Assembly (NCBI GenBank): GCA_963556195.1
Contig: OY744537.1
Span: 18,327,774-18,391,773 of the forward strand
Source of the DNA: Sepiola atlantica
Taxonomy: Eukaryota > Mollusca > Cephalopoda > Sepiida > Sepiolidae
Length of the DNA stretch: 64,000 nt
Direction: 5' to 3'
Positions 47,074 through 57,939 of the stretch are shown here, piece by piece (the first letter of the stretch is position 1; each line of letters opens with the position of its first letter). The notes beneath the pieces were generated by a model. That model did not search any database. It was not told where the DNA came from and saw only the letters and a program-made list of their open reading frames with translations. A program made the translations under genes and the position numbers.

Positions 47074-47363
47074 CAGGCCCTCCGTTCAGTCTAGAGAGAC
47101 TATGGATACCCCTATAAGGGGCTGGCTGCGCGTGTAATTATGAAGCAAGGGTTGCGCAATCCCTAACAACACCTCTCCTGAGTCGGCACTGCTTGATTCC
47201 AATGGCAAGCAGTTCAAGACGACTGGAAACAATGCCGAGATAAACAGAGAGCACATACAGCACCTGGTAGTCCCAAATGGTCACCCATTTAATACTGGCC
47301 AGGCTCAACGTCGCTTAACTTCGGTGATCTAACATGAACCGGTGTGTCAACGTGATTTGTACC
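47074..47363 (-). mobile_element. 5S rRNA-derived SINE with target-site duplication
   Basis: The 290-base element is bounded by the direct repeat GTTGTGGTA (47065-47073 and 47364-47372). The 5S-like head (47363-47255) contains CACCGGTTCATGTTAGATC, CGAAGTTAAGCGACGTTGAG and GGGTGACCATTTGGGA. The body ends with GTCTCTCTAGACTGAACGG and GGCCTGTAC. Complete insertion. Confidence 0.88.
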
Positions 47364-47798
47364 GTTGTGGTATTATCTCTATATAGATACACAATCGACT
47401 CCTAATAATATTTTGACTGTAGAAGAAGTCGAGTAGCAGAAGCTATACTGGCGACATTGTATTATTGTAATATGACATTATTCTTTTTTTCTAACATATG
47501 TGTGAGTGTTGTTTATTTATTATGTCCCTTCAAGAACATAATAATAGTCAAATTCTTTTAATGAAGCATATAGAAAGTGTCTGTCATTAAATGACACACA
47601 CTGGGTTGACATTTATTTAGGAAAATATAACTAAAATGGTTAGATTTATTTTATTTTTATTTTATTTTTAAAAATCAATTTCCTAACTGAAATGGTTACA
47701 TTTCTACTTTACTTGTGTCAGAATGTGAGACAGGATTAACAATGAGGAGTTTAATTTACAGTGGTGACTGGGAGTTTGAATTAAGTGGTAGATGAGAA

Positions 47799-48666
47799 AA
47801 TACCAGAGAAAAAAGAAAAGAGAGAGAGAAAAAGAGGGAGAGGGGAGAAAGGGAGGGGGAGGAAGGGAGGGGGGAGAGATAAAAATAGAAGGGGAGATAA
47901 AGGGAGGGGAGAGATAAAAAGAGAGAGGACAGATAAAAAAGGAGGGGGAGAGAGAGATAGAAAATAAAGGAGAGAGAGATAGAAAATGGAGGAGAGAGAG
48001 ACAGAAAATGGAGGGGAGGGAGACAGAAAATGGAGGAGAGGGAGACAGAAAATGGAGGAGAGAGAAAAAGGAGAGAGAGAGAAAAAGGAGAGAGAGAAAA
48101 AGTAGAGAGAGAGAGAAAAAGGAGAGAAAGAGATAAAAGGGAAAGAAAGAGATAAAAGGGAAAGAAAGAGATAAAAGGGAGAGAAAAAGATAAAAGGGAG
48201 AGATATGAGAGAGAAAGAAAAGAGGGAGAGAGAGAGAAAGAAAAAGGGTGAGAGAGAGAGAAAGAAAAAGGGGGAGAGAGAGAGAAAGAAAAAGGGGGAG
48301 AGAGAGAGAAAGAAAAAGGGGGAGAGAGAGAAAGAAAAGAGAGAGAGAGAGAAAGAAAGGAAGGGGAGAGAAAGAAAGAAAGGGAGGAGAGAGAGAGAGA
48401 AAGAAAGGGAGGAGAGAGAGAAAGAAAGGGAGGAGAGAGAGAGAAAGAAAAAGGGGGAGAGAGAGAAAGAAAGGGAGGAGAGAGAGAGAAAGAAAGGGAG
48501 GAGAGAGAGAGAAAGAAAGGGAGGAGAGAGAGAGAAAGAAAGGGAGGAGAGAGAGAGAAAGAAAGGGAGGAGAGAGAGAGAGAAAGAAAGGGAGGAGAGA
48601 GAGAGAAAGAAAGAGAGGAGAGAGAGAGAAAGAAAGAGAGGAGAGAGAGATGGGGAGAAATAGGGG
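47799..48666. repeat. Long polypurine/polypyrimidine tract
   Basis: About 870 bases of almost only A and G on the plus strand, built from GAGAGAGAAAGAAAGGGAGG-type units of changing length. Frames of over 300 codons on the minus strand (Ser/Leu/Phe/Pro only) and about 150 on plus (Arg/Glu/Lys/Gly only) result from composition and are not genes. Confidence 0.95.
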
Positions 48667-48669
48667 GAT

Positions 48670-49500
48670 TTCAATAGGAAATTCAACCAATTTTTTTTCT
48701 CCAAATTCATATTAGAAAATAAAGAAAAGGAAAAACAGGTAAGTGGGATTTAGGGTGGGAAGTTTCAAGTCAGAATAAAGCCCAATCCCCCTGCCCCAGT
48801 CCTCGCCCTTCACTAATCTGCTACAATCTCGTGAACATCGATTTCCTCTCACGGTATGTTCGGCATTTAATTGGTAAACTTGAGAAAAATGATGCTCTCT
48901 GAACAAAGAATAGAGGAATTGTTGACAATATCACTTGAAACGCTTAAAAATTGCAGCATTTCTAGGAAGAAGTATTCCTTATCAGCGTCAGAAAAGCCAC
49001 GGTGGCTAGCACACTTATCATTATGCCATTCCATATTGTCAGCCCAAATACTATCATTGGCATCAGGAAACTTCCTTTGTGATTACCATCATTATTTCTA
49101 TCAGAGATAACATCCCCCACAAACGGCTGTCACAATCGATGACAACGATGATGATGATGATGATGATCCTGATCATCATCATCATGAAAAAGCGTTGGCT
49201 CAATAAACATTTAAACTATTATATCAATAGAAACTGGATCATAATATTGATTTTCTATCACTAATTCCACAACTCGGAGAAAACCCTTAAACTCCTTTAC
49301 AAAATATTCCCAAGAGCTTAGATATTTAATAAAAAAAAAACATAACTTTCTACAATGTTTATTTAGTGATCTCACTCGGAATCAACAAGAGTGTATGGAC
49401 TACTGTTTTATAGCATCTTTTATGTAAATTTAAATTCAAGGTTATCATAGAAAAGTGTGTGGCAAATTTATGGAGAAAGAGATTAATCTAGGAGATTCTA
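48670..49500. other. Non-coding stretch
   Basis: No gene recognised. A short (GAT)n / (ATC)n pair at 49147-49187 could fold back. Confidence 0.55.
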
Positions 49501-49532
49501 GATAAAATTCATAGAAAAAGTGGACTGCAATA

Positions 49533-49900
49533 GTAATTTACTCCTCTCCAGGAGTTAGGCACAAGGCCATTTTTATCCTACTCCCACAAGTAAGATGTGA
49601 CCCAAGCTCGGGTCGGAAAGTGGGGGTTGAAAAGCCAGCGCCCGAGAGGTGAGCACTCTGACCATCAAAAATTGCCTGGACAGCCCCGCCGGCATTCCCC
49701 GGTAGGGGCGCCTCAAGCAGTAAGCAATTAACTTACTCCTCCCCAAAGAGGGGAGGCAAAGCCTGGGAGGGTGGACCTCCTAGAACTGCACAGGACAATC
49801 CCATAGACCGGCGTAAATCAAGCCCCGAAGGCCAAGACAATACCAGTCTATAGGGTGCAGTATCCATCGGAACAGATACTACACTTTGATCTCGACCAAA
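49533..49900 (-). mobile_element. U2 snRNA-derived SINE with tRNA-like module and 17-base TSD
   Basis: Flanked by the exact direct repeat AAAAGTGGACTGCAATA (49516-49532 and 49901-49917), the mark of LINE-type target-primed insertion. The head on minus starts TTTGGTCGAGATCAAAGTG, slightly shortened U2. The GC-rich body is followed by a tRNA-like module (TGGTCAGAGTGCTCACCTC, then GGCTTTTCAACCCCC) and the shared 3' tail. No full U2 gene: the U2 sequence stops after about 40 bases. Confidence 0.92.
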
Positions 49901-49947
49901 AAAAGTGGACTGCAATAAGTCAATCGTTAAGTGTATGACTATATAGA

Positions 49948-50168
49948 CTGCCTTTTGGCTAGGAACAAAGTGTAGTATCTGTTCTGATACTACACTTCAT
50001 CTTTTCTATCCTCGGTCAGTGAAGAAAAGATCCTTCTAGACTGAGGCAACTTTAATTTTTGTCTCAATCAAGAGTGCTCCTTTTTGGGGGAGCTGGATTT
50101 TCCCCACATTAAAAACTGACCTTGTGTCTGACTCTGCCCTCGTGGGGAGGCAAGTAAATAGGGACTAT
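49948..50168 (+). mobile_element. U2-headed SINE, second subfamily
   Basis: Starts CTGCCTTTTGGCTAGGAACA, AAGTGTAGTATCTGTTCTGA, then a body unlike the other family (no CGGGGAATGCCGAC block). Ends CCTTGTGTCTGACTCTGCCC, GGGGAGGCAAGTAAAT, the same tail type. GACTATA occurs just outside both ends and may be a target duplication. Confidence 0.75.
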
Positions 50169-50469
50169 ACCGATTTAACAGTAAGTATTATTATTATACT
50201 AAATATCAGTTTTTAAACGTTTGTTCTAAGTTTTTTTGCGAGATACTTTAATGACACAAAATGTATGCTAAAATATACTTTAGTTCTGGGATTGAGTTAT
50301 GCTTGAAAAATTTTTTTTAATTGTTCTAATTAGTTATACTTTATAACTGAATAAGTCATCCAACTTTATATATCTGTCTTGTCACCTCCCACTCTATGTT
50401 GATTCAACCACTCTTTTATATTTCTTAATGTCTCAGTGAGCATTTAGAGAAAGAGTGAGTCTCTTTTTT

Positions 50470-51310
50470 AGCAAATTAATTCACTATAAATTCTCATCAA
50501 CTCAAGGTTGTAGGAACATTCTTTCTGCCTATATAAAGACGGTCACCGCATATTAATAACTATGGATTCTAATATTTTTAGGTGATGTTCAGAAAACGCC
50601 TCGTTACTGTAAGCTTTGGCATAGGACTGGCTTTGCAATAATTTTTTTTCTATGGAAGAACCACTGGTCTGAGCATGCCTGGGTGTATGCAATTTGAAAT
50701 AACAAATATTGTTAGGAACGTGTTGTGAAATTCTCACCTCGAATTGATGAGTAGTACAACCCATACAGTCGGCTCCACACTGACACTGAAAATTGTGAAT
50801 AACCAAACTTTTATGAATAGTGGGGATACGATTTTTGAGAAAAGAGGAAAATGAAAAAAATAATTCATAATTTCGTTACAACAAGAAACAACAGAAACAA
50901 CCTTGTCAGTAAGGTCCTGGCTCCTAGGGCCTGCCCATGATATCTTTCAATCATTCAGGCACTTAGAGGAGCCCTCAAATTGATTATTATTGAAGGTAGA
51001 TACCTAGTGTTGAATATATCTCGGGATAACCATTGCTAATAAGAATTCTCGCTATGTTGCAAAGCTCATCATCCAGCTTACACTTTGAACAGATTACAAG
51101 GGCACGATGCTCTAAGATTTTTGATAAGATTGAATTTCTGATCTGAGGGTAGAACGAATCCCAGCCGATATATAGACTGGGAAAAGTCGTCTTTCTGTAT
51201 ATTCTTGTATAGAAAGTATCTGTGATGTTTTCCACTCGTTTTAAAACAACGATGAGATCTAAAGTCCAAAATGTGTAAATAGTGTAAATATAAAATGAAC
51301 ATATTTCTTT
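50470..51310 (-). pseudogene. Penelope-like element fragment: RT C-terminus plus GIY-YIG region
   Basis: On minus: FYTRIYRKTTFPSLYIGWDS, ILEHRALVICSKCKLDDELC, ARILISNGYPE (end of the reverse-transcriptase domain). Then SKCLND and RSQDLTDKVVSVVSCC (linker). Then MVIHNFQCQCGADCMGCTTH, QFEVRISQHVP, in the place of the GIY-YIG endonuclease start (usual pattern QCxCxAxYxGRTxQRLExRIxQH). Last comes EAFSEHHLKILESIVINMR, a stop, SLYRQKECSYNLEL. The order matches Penelope-like elements. The core tyrosine and arginine are changed and there are stops and frameshifts, so it is inactive. The N-terminal RT is missing. Confidence 0.8.
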
Positions 51311-51499
51311 TTATTGTCTTATAGTTCATCTTCGTTGGTCTGTGGTGGAGTTACAAAGAAATCGAGAGAGAGAGAAAGGGGCGTCTGTTCTGTTGTGAAC
51401 AATGGTAATTTTTTTATTTTTGTTTTTCCTTAAGGTAATCATTTATTATTTGATTTTTAATCTCATTCATTTTCTTAGTTCATTCCATAAACTAATACT

Positions 51500-51776
51500 A
51501 TTTATCTTCCTCCCACAAAGTAAGATGTGACACAAGGTCAGGAAAGTGGGAAAGAACCAGCGCTCGAGAATTTGAATACTCTATCCGTTTAAAAATTGCC
51601 TGGGCAGCCCCGTCGGCATTCCCCAGTAGGGGCGCCTCAGGCAGTAAGCAATAAACTTACTCCTCCCCAAAGAGGGGAGGCAAAGCCTGGGAGGGTGCAC
51701 CTCCTAGAACTGCACAGGACGGACAACCGATAGACCGGCATGAATCCAGACGCGAAGGCCCGGACAATACCGGTTT
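51500..51776 (-). mobile_element. U2-SINE family copy lacking the U2 head
   Basis: Has the body (CGGGGAATGCCGAC-type block as CCCCAGTAGGGGCGCC on plus), the tRNA-like module and the tail. The 5' end stops in the CCGGTATTGTCCGGGCC region before U2 sequence. ACTAATACT/ACTAATATT at 51491 and 51777 may be an imperfect target duplication, which would mean 5' truncation at insertion. Confidence 0.75.
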
Positions 51777-51886
51777 ATTGTGCGGGAACTAATATTCACT
51801 CACTAACAGTCAATTTTGTTGTTTTCTTGTTAATTGTACTCAACTTTTGTACTTGTTTAGTACAAGTCTGTTGGCTATAACTTATA

Positions 51887-52165
51887 AGTGTTAGTATTCC
51901 TGTCATACTGAATGATGGGTGGGGGTGGCAGTGACTAAACATTATATAACACAAGTGCTTTTGTGTTCAATAATGTTTAGTTACGTCCATTCAGTATTAC
52001 GGGAATACTCACACTTTCAATACATAAATACACACTATACAGATTTGAATTGGCTAAAATATCATCATTATATCTAGTTTGGTACAAGGCTGACTACCCT
52101 GAGCATCTCCCTTGGCACAAACATTATATAACACACATGCTCTTGTGTTAAATAATGTTTAATCC
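51887..52165. repeat. Two neighbouring imperfect hairpins
   Basis: 51887-52015 folds on itself (AGTGTTAGTATTCC...GGAATACTCACACT, with CTAAACATTATATAACACAA near the centre). A shorter hairpin at about 52117-52165 uses the same AACATTATATAACACA and TGTGTTAAATAATGTT words. Possibly MITE pieces. Confidence 0.6.
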
Positions 52166-52803
52166 AACTTTTCTTTCATCTATATACTATTAAAAAGTTA
52201 TGGTGTTTTTGGAGTTTGTTCGCATGCAAATAGAAACATGTGCTTATTTGACAAAAAAGGAATAGGCAGAATATACATTATTAAGGCAGTAGTTTTTTTT
52301 TTTCGATGACAATACCCGAGTTTGAATCTCACATAAGTTTAGAAGATCTTTTTTTTAACTGTATATGTATTTTATAAAGTTAAATAAATAAACATAACAC
52401 AATAACATAAAAAAAAACATTACATAAATATTGTTTTTTAAACTAAGTGACCTTTTTTTTTTGATAATCCGTGAAAAAGGATATTCAAAGCAAATTATTT
52501 TTGTTTAAAAACATAAATTCTAATGTTTTTTGCCAATAAAAACGATACGTAAAAACATTCATCGTAGTTACTTACTCTCTCATGCAAATACTAAGTAGCA
52601 TATCCCCCCCCCCCCAACACAAAATTTCACAAATATTGTTTTCGTACCAGCCATAAAGCAGTAGAAGCTAGGTAAAGATGGAAATTGACATACCCAGGTA
52701 TTTATCAACCTCGCTCAACGAGCAGATATAAACTAGCTTAGTATAATAGAAATACTAACTCGCATTTTCAAGCTTATATACACAATAGATAAATTCTGAT
52801 TGG

Positions 52804-53058
52804 CTAACATATCATCATATCTTGTTGCTGGAATGAGACAGCAAAAGTATAGACAGGTTCAGTCAACTCTTGTTTATTATCAGATAATCTTGGTCCTGGT
52901 GGGCATTGTGTCAGAATATATTCAAAAGTCTGTATTCCACCGCCATTGTCGAAGGTGCCATTTGCATATCGCCATCTTGCCACCAGCTTTCGGTTTAATG
53001 CTGTTTTCTTTGAGAGAGATTCACTTGCTGGTAGCATTGTTGGGAATTGATGTACCAT
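52804..53058 (-). pseudogene. Possible LINE protein C-terminus
   Basis: The minus frame reads LSKKTALNRKLVARWRYANG, TFDNGGGIQTFEYILTQCPP, GPRLSDNKQEL. It resembles the C-terminal ALNRxRTGxGR...C-CG...QTxEHIxxxCP region of some LINE ORF2 proteins, with the first cysteines lost. A 123-codon plus frame over the same bases is taken as its shadow. Confidence 0.4.
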
Positions 53059-53179
53059 TGGTGTTTCAAGACCATTGTCAGCATCATGAACGGATCAGAA
53101 CAGCATGTGTCATGCAAATTAGTCACCAGTCATTCCTATCTTCAATCATTCAATCAAAAAAATCCAATTAGCAAGTAGA

Positions 53180-55225
53180 GATGGGGCGTTAGCGGGTCAT
53201 TTTGTTTTTCAGGAACCCCCTTAGCGCATATGATAAACAGTTTTAAATTTTAATCAAAACATTGATCTGTTTGGCTGCTTCACAGGACGTTCACTGCATT
53301 TTATAATAAAATAGAAATTGTTGCCCATTTTGAAAGGGGGGCAACTGTGAAGTAAAATAAATTTTGAAGTTGAAAAGAATCAATGAAATATTATTTAAAT
53401 AATGAGTTGTTTTAATGAAAGTCGCTCCAGACAAGGCATGAAGCCACTTGATGTAAGATACTAATCATAATAATAAAAAGATAGAAGATAGGATCACTTC
53501 AAGATAAATGAAGCCTGAAAGAGACCCCACCACCAGCATTCAATCCCTTGGACTCCAAACAGCCAAAAACCAAACCCTTCAAGAACCCAATAGGGAAAAA
53601 AGATGTTACAAGGCTGGCTGACAAAAAGTCTACCCCTAAACAAATATTACGATAATAGATTCTGACAACCAGCCATAACATTTCTCCTTACTACTCCCCC
53701 CCCCCCACTAGTTATACGTACCACCCTTTCTTTACATACTTACTCACTACCTAATATCTTCCACCAATCATCTTTAATCACACTCCCAACGTTCTACCTA
53801 TTACCCACCTCACCTAACTCCCACCTTTTGGGCTTGCCTTTCACGGCTACTCCCAAACTTTTATATATCTGATCTTACTCTGTTCAATAAATTCTATCCT
53901 TGACAAAGTTCCATAACTGAAACGAAATATCGAATCTAATGAAGCACGGTTCTGTGGTAAAATATTTTTTGTTCTATATAGTTTCTTACTTTTAAACAAG
54001 TCTTCACAGAATTCATTCTATAACAGTCATTCCTTCAAAGATATTCACTTAATATAGGAAATATATTTTATTAAATGAATTAATTAAACATTGTTTTTCT
54101 TTTATACATATATACTAGAACACACAACCCAAGACATGTAAAATTAATTCACCGAATAGAACAGTATTGTACAACTTTTATGTGCTCTTACAAGGATAAA
54201 AATAATGCTAAACCTTGTCTAAAATCCTTATTCCACTTTTGATCTAAATCTCTTCCATGATTTTGATTTTACAAAATGTCTAAAATTTAAGCTTTAGAAG
54301 TCTTATGAAGAAATTGAAATTCAGAGAATCTTGCTAAATTGGTGTCTAATGACTATGGATCAAATTTAATGCAAATTAATGGGATAGGTGTTTTTATATT
54401 TTGCTCCCTAAAAACCCCATAAAATACTCCAAAGAAACTGAAATTTGGGGAATATTTATTAATTGATGTCTAATACTCATTGTTAAATTTTCACAAAAAT
54501 CGGAGGTATCTGAATTTTCATGAAGGGCTTCTACAATCTTTTTGCATAAAACTAAATATACTCCCCATTATGACCCTTTACGTCTAGCAGATGTGTTCTA
54601 AAATTCATAATGATAGGTTAATTAGTTTAGGAACGAATCTTGTATATACAAATATATAAACATATACACAAACCTAACTTTATATAAATAGAGATACATC
54701 TGCAGGTATATATTAATAATTAATGTTTTGTTGTTTTGCCCAAATATAAAAACCAATGACAGGGGGTAATATCAAGTGTAAGTGTTCAGAAAACTAAACT
54801 AGTTGCGTAAAATCATTTTTTTTTTAAATTATGTTTTGCAACGGAATCATTTTATTCAACGAAAATATTTGCTGTTTACCATTGCTCAAAAAGAATACAA
54901 ATCTTACACAAAGTCTATATTTTCCAAAGACACATTTAATTGTTAGGTGAAAAAAAAATCAGGTGTAAAAGTGGAGAACAATGGACGAAACTGAAACGGA
55001 CTCTTTTTTTTCTTTAAACTTATAAAAACTCAGAAAATAAAAACTGAACGAATATAAGCACAAAGATAACTATAATTAAAAAGAGATTTCAGTATATTTC
55101 AGATTATATTTTTTCAGCTTCATATATTTGTTATACTATGGAGGCCCCCCCCCCTCTCCCTCAGAGCCAACATCGCGGACAATGTGAGGAAATGATTCAC
55201 CAAGGCACACAAAGACGATCGGAAG
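53180..55225. other. Mostly non-coding, pyrimidine-rich 53690-53880
   Basis: No gene. The end of the 7891-type repeat lies at 53425-53460 (minus). A hammerhead-like motif occurs at 53898-53925 (plus: CTTGACAAAGTTCCATAACT, GAAACGAAAT). The remainder is AT-rich. Confidence 0.5.
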
Positions 55226-55230
55226 TAAGA

Positions 55231-55557
55231 TGAGTATTGATTTACTCCTCTCCAGGAGTTAGGCACAAGGCCAGTTTTTATCTTACTCCCACAAGTAAGA
55301 TATGACCCACGGTCAGGTCGGGAAAGTGGGGTTTAAAAATTGCCTGGGCAGCCCTGTCGGCATTCCACGGTAGGGGCGCCCCAGGCAGTAAGCAATAAAC
55401 TTACTCCTCCCCAAAGAGGGGAGGCGAAGCCTGGGAGGGTGGACCTCCTAGAACTGCACAGGACAGACCCATAGACCGGCGTAAATCAAGCCCCGAAGGC
55501 CAAGACATGGTGCAGTATCCATCGGAACAGATACTACACTTTGATCTTAGCCAAAAG
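55231..55557 (-). mobile_element. U2 snRNA-derived SINE
   Basis: The head on minus is CTTTTGGCTAAGATCAAAGT, GTAGTATCTGTTCCGATGG. Then the GC-rich body and tail CCTAACTCCTGGAGAGGAG, GTAAATCAATACTCA. No tRNA-like module. About 15 bases are missing after the head compared with 19511-19850. Confidence 0.88.
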
Positions 55558-55599
55558 TGTAGACAGTTTCTATTGATCAGGGGGAGAGGAGGGGGGGGG

Positions 55600-56130
55600 G
55601 GCGACAAAAGACGTTGATGATTTCCGGTTGTAAGTTAAGAGATTTAGGAGTCAAGAGTTAAGCAGTGAGTGGAGGTGAACAGATTGGAGCAGATCGTTGT
55701 AGATGCAAGGAGGCAGGCAGAGCTCAGCAGAGAGTTAGCAAACGATGAGATGAGCTGACAACTTCGAGTAACTACAACAGTGGCCTCAACAGACAAATTA
55801 TCTCAGTTGGATCTTAGCTGATATACTGGAACTTAACTAAGATGTGGACACTAACATTTGGGGGTCTTTTTCCACGACGGTATCACACACACCCGGAGCA
55901 CAACTGATTTATGCACAATGTATCGGAGTTTGTTTTTTTTCTTGTGAGTCTGCATTGTTTTGATTTTGTACCCAACTTGTAATCCAGTGCTTGTACCATT
56001 GGCAATCGTCAGTGGAATAGACATCATGGCCAGAAGAGAAGATAAATAAAGAAGAAAACCACAGCACACAAGCGTTGGGGTCGACTGTCGTCGAGGGACC
56101 GGTATGGTTCTACATATTAACTACTTCTCA
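55600..56130. other. Unclassified GC-richer segment, LTR-like features
   Basis: Less AT-rich than its surroundings, with AGATAAATAAAGAAGAAAA (polyadenylation-like) at 56039-56057, a TGTAAG start-like word at 55629 and TTCTACA at 56107. No matching partner, primer-binding site or target duplication found, so a solo LTR is only a possibility. Confidence 0.25.
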
Positions 56131-56528
56131 ATCAAGAAAAGAAATAATATTATCTATTGTATTTTTGCCTAAGATCCATCTGTTAAAATGTTTCTACAAC
56201 GTCTCTAGAGATTATGTGAACAAACAGATAAATATAAACAAAGTTACAAGCTTTATTCAAAATAGTTAACATGCCTCATAAGGAATTTTTATAATTTCAT
56301 AAATATCTTTTTGATCGTAAAAACATTTACAATTCTTCATCCCATCTATAAAATTAAGTCAGTCAGATTCTCGAAATTTCTTCCTGTAGCTAGTGAAATA
56401 ATAAAATTTTACAAGATTTGTGCAAAAGAAATAGCTAATTCCCTCAGTTCATTGTAATTAATCAAAAAAACCTTTTGAAAAAGTATCATATTTTTGATAA
56501 TTATAATTTATTTTTTCAAATAGATAAA

Positions 56529-56575
56529 AAATAATTTCTATTATTTTGGTTGTAACAAAAATAATAGAAATTATT
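56529..56575. repeat. Hairpin, 19-base arms
   Basis: 56529-56547 (AAATAATTTCTATTATTTT) and 56557-56575 are reverse complements around a 9-base loop, directly before the hammerhead-like motif at 56607. Confidence 0.85.
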
Positions 56576-56606
56576 TTTGTTCTGTTCTCATTTTGGATGG
56601 TATTCT

Positions 56607-56645
56607 CACAATGTTTCGGCCGATGTAACCTCCAACCTTCTTCAG
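56607..56645 (-). ncRNA. Hammerhead-like motif, well kept
   Basis: Minus strand CTGAAGAAGGTTGGAGGTTA, CATCGGCCGAAACATTGTGA. Core CTGAAGA, 5-bp stem GGTTG/CGGCC (with two G-U pairs), GAAAC. The closest to a family consensus among the CTGAAGAAGG type. Confidence 0.5.
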
Positions 56646-57223
56646 GTGTGCCTTGTCATACTCGTGAATCTTAAGAGAGTTTCGAACGGAACCCTTTATT
56701 TAATCTACGGGGATAGCTTGTTCTGGTTCCATCATCCATCAACGGGTAGAAGTCTGAACTAATTCATAATTATATTCTTAGCATCGCCTCTACAAATTAT
56801 CAATCCTCATCTCAAAATTCCAAAACAAAAACAATTATCTATTACTTCATGGAAATGAATACGGACGCAGACTATGGAAGTGGTGAAGCATAATCCTAAT
56901 TGACTTGAATCTATGGCGTTTAAAGATAGTGTAATATCATTGGCAAAGGTATGAACATCCCTCCCCAACTATGGTTAAGGTAACAACTTGTGTTCAATGA
57001 ATCGTTTCCAATGGATATTGTGCTTCGGCATTAACTAACCCAAATTCTCAAGCAACATGAATTGGAATAAGTACATAAAAGATGTTGCCACTTTGACTTG
57101 ACGTGAGTCATTCTATACCAGTAGGTGTAGGTAAAACGTTGACAAATTCCAAACTCAAGACTTTGTCATGCTTTTTCTAATAGCTAGATATATATATGGA
57201 TCTCCACACCTGTATACACATAG

Positions 57224-57327
57224 AGCACCTGGTATTCCCAAATGGTCACCCATCTGGTACTGACCAGGCTGAACGTCGCTTAACTTCAGAGATCTAATGA
57301 GAACCGGTGTGTCAACGTGATTATACT
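57224..57327 (-). mobile_element. 5S rRNA-like SINE head only
   Basis: Minus strand ACACCGGTTCTCATTAGATC, GAAGTTAAGCGACGTTCAGC, GGGTGACCATTTGGGAATAC, CAGGTGCT. About 100 bases and no SINE body. It directly adjoins the LINE fragment at 57330. Confidence 0.75.
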
Positions 57328-57329
57328 GC

Positions 57330-57935
57330 CAAGTCTGCCACAAAGAAGGTAGGTTCCCTCAATCGGATTAGAAAACTTCTCACACCTGCCAGTATCCTAT
57401 ATTTCTATAAAGCCATCATTTGCCTGTGCATAGAGTATTGTTGCCACATCTATGCTGGTGCACCAACCACTAACCTCTCCATCTGGGACAGGGTACAAAA
57501 ATGAATTTCCAAACTAATGGGTCCTGCACTGTCTATCAAGCTCCAGCCCCTGTCACATCGGCACAGTGTTGGATCTCAGTGTTTGTTTTATAAGTGCTTC
57601 CACGTCATGTGCTCTGATGAACTTGTACTCCCTCAACGTAAATACCCTCGACCCACCTGATTAGCAGCAAAATCTCACCCCTTCACTGCATAGGTCCCTA
57701 GATGACGACAGATTTTCTACTCTAATAGTTTCTTTCTTCGGACCGCTTGCCTTTGGAATTTCCTCTCTGCTCCCTGTTTCTTCAATCGTACCAAAATGCA
57801 GAAATTTAAATGCAATGTGAATATCTTGCTGCCCAACTATCCACCCAGGTTGACTTCCTATAAATCTGGCCCCTATCATAGTAGCCTTTCATGCTTCAGT
57901 GACAATATGCCTTGTTTGGGAGAATAAAAAAGGCT
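57330..57935 (+). pseudogene. LINE 3' end fragment (subfamily A), longest
   Basis: Frames encode KKVGSLNRIRKLLTPASILY, FYKAIICLCIEYCCHIYAGA, IWDRVQK, then LSHRHSVGSQCLFYKCFHVM, CSDELVLPQRKYPRPT and FFLRTACLWNFLSAPCF. This covers the RT thumb/C-terminal region. The 3' UTR ends TTCAGTGACAATATGCC, TTGTTTGGGAGAA. Several stops, inactive. Confidence 0.8.
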
Positions 57936-57939
57936 TGAT

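Noticed and set aside
47704..48715. Long ORFs on both strands (over 300 codons minus, about 150 plus)
   Set aside because: They read a purine/pyrimidine repeat and contain only a handful of amino acids.
52800..53171. 123-codon plus frame
   Set aside because: The opposite frame resembles a LINE C-terminus better, so this one is likely its shadow.
53510..53680. Pro/Lys-rich plus frame (ETPPPAFNPLDSKQPKTKPF)
   Set aside because: Short, ends in consecutive stops, and I recognise no domain. Left unannotated.
55600..56130. Solo LTR
   Set aside because: Some LTR-like words, but no target duplication, primer-binding site or partner LTR. Kept only as an unclassified segment.
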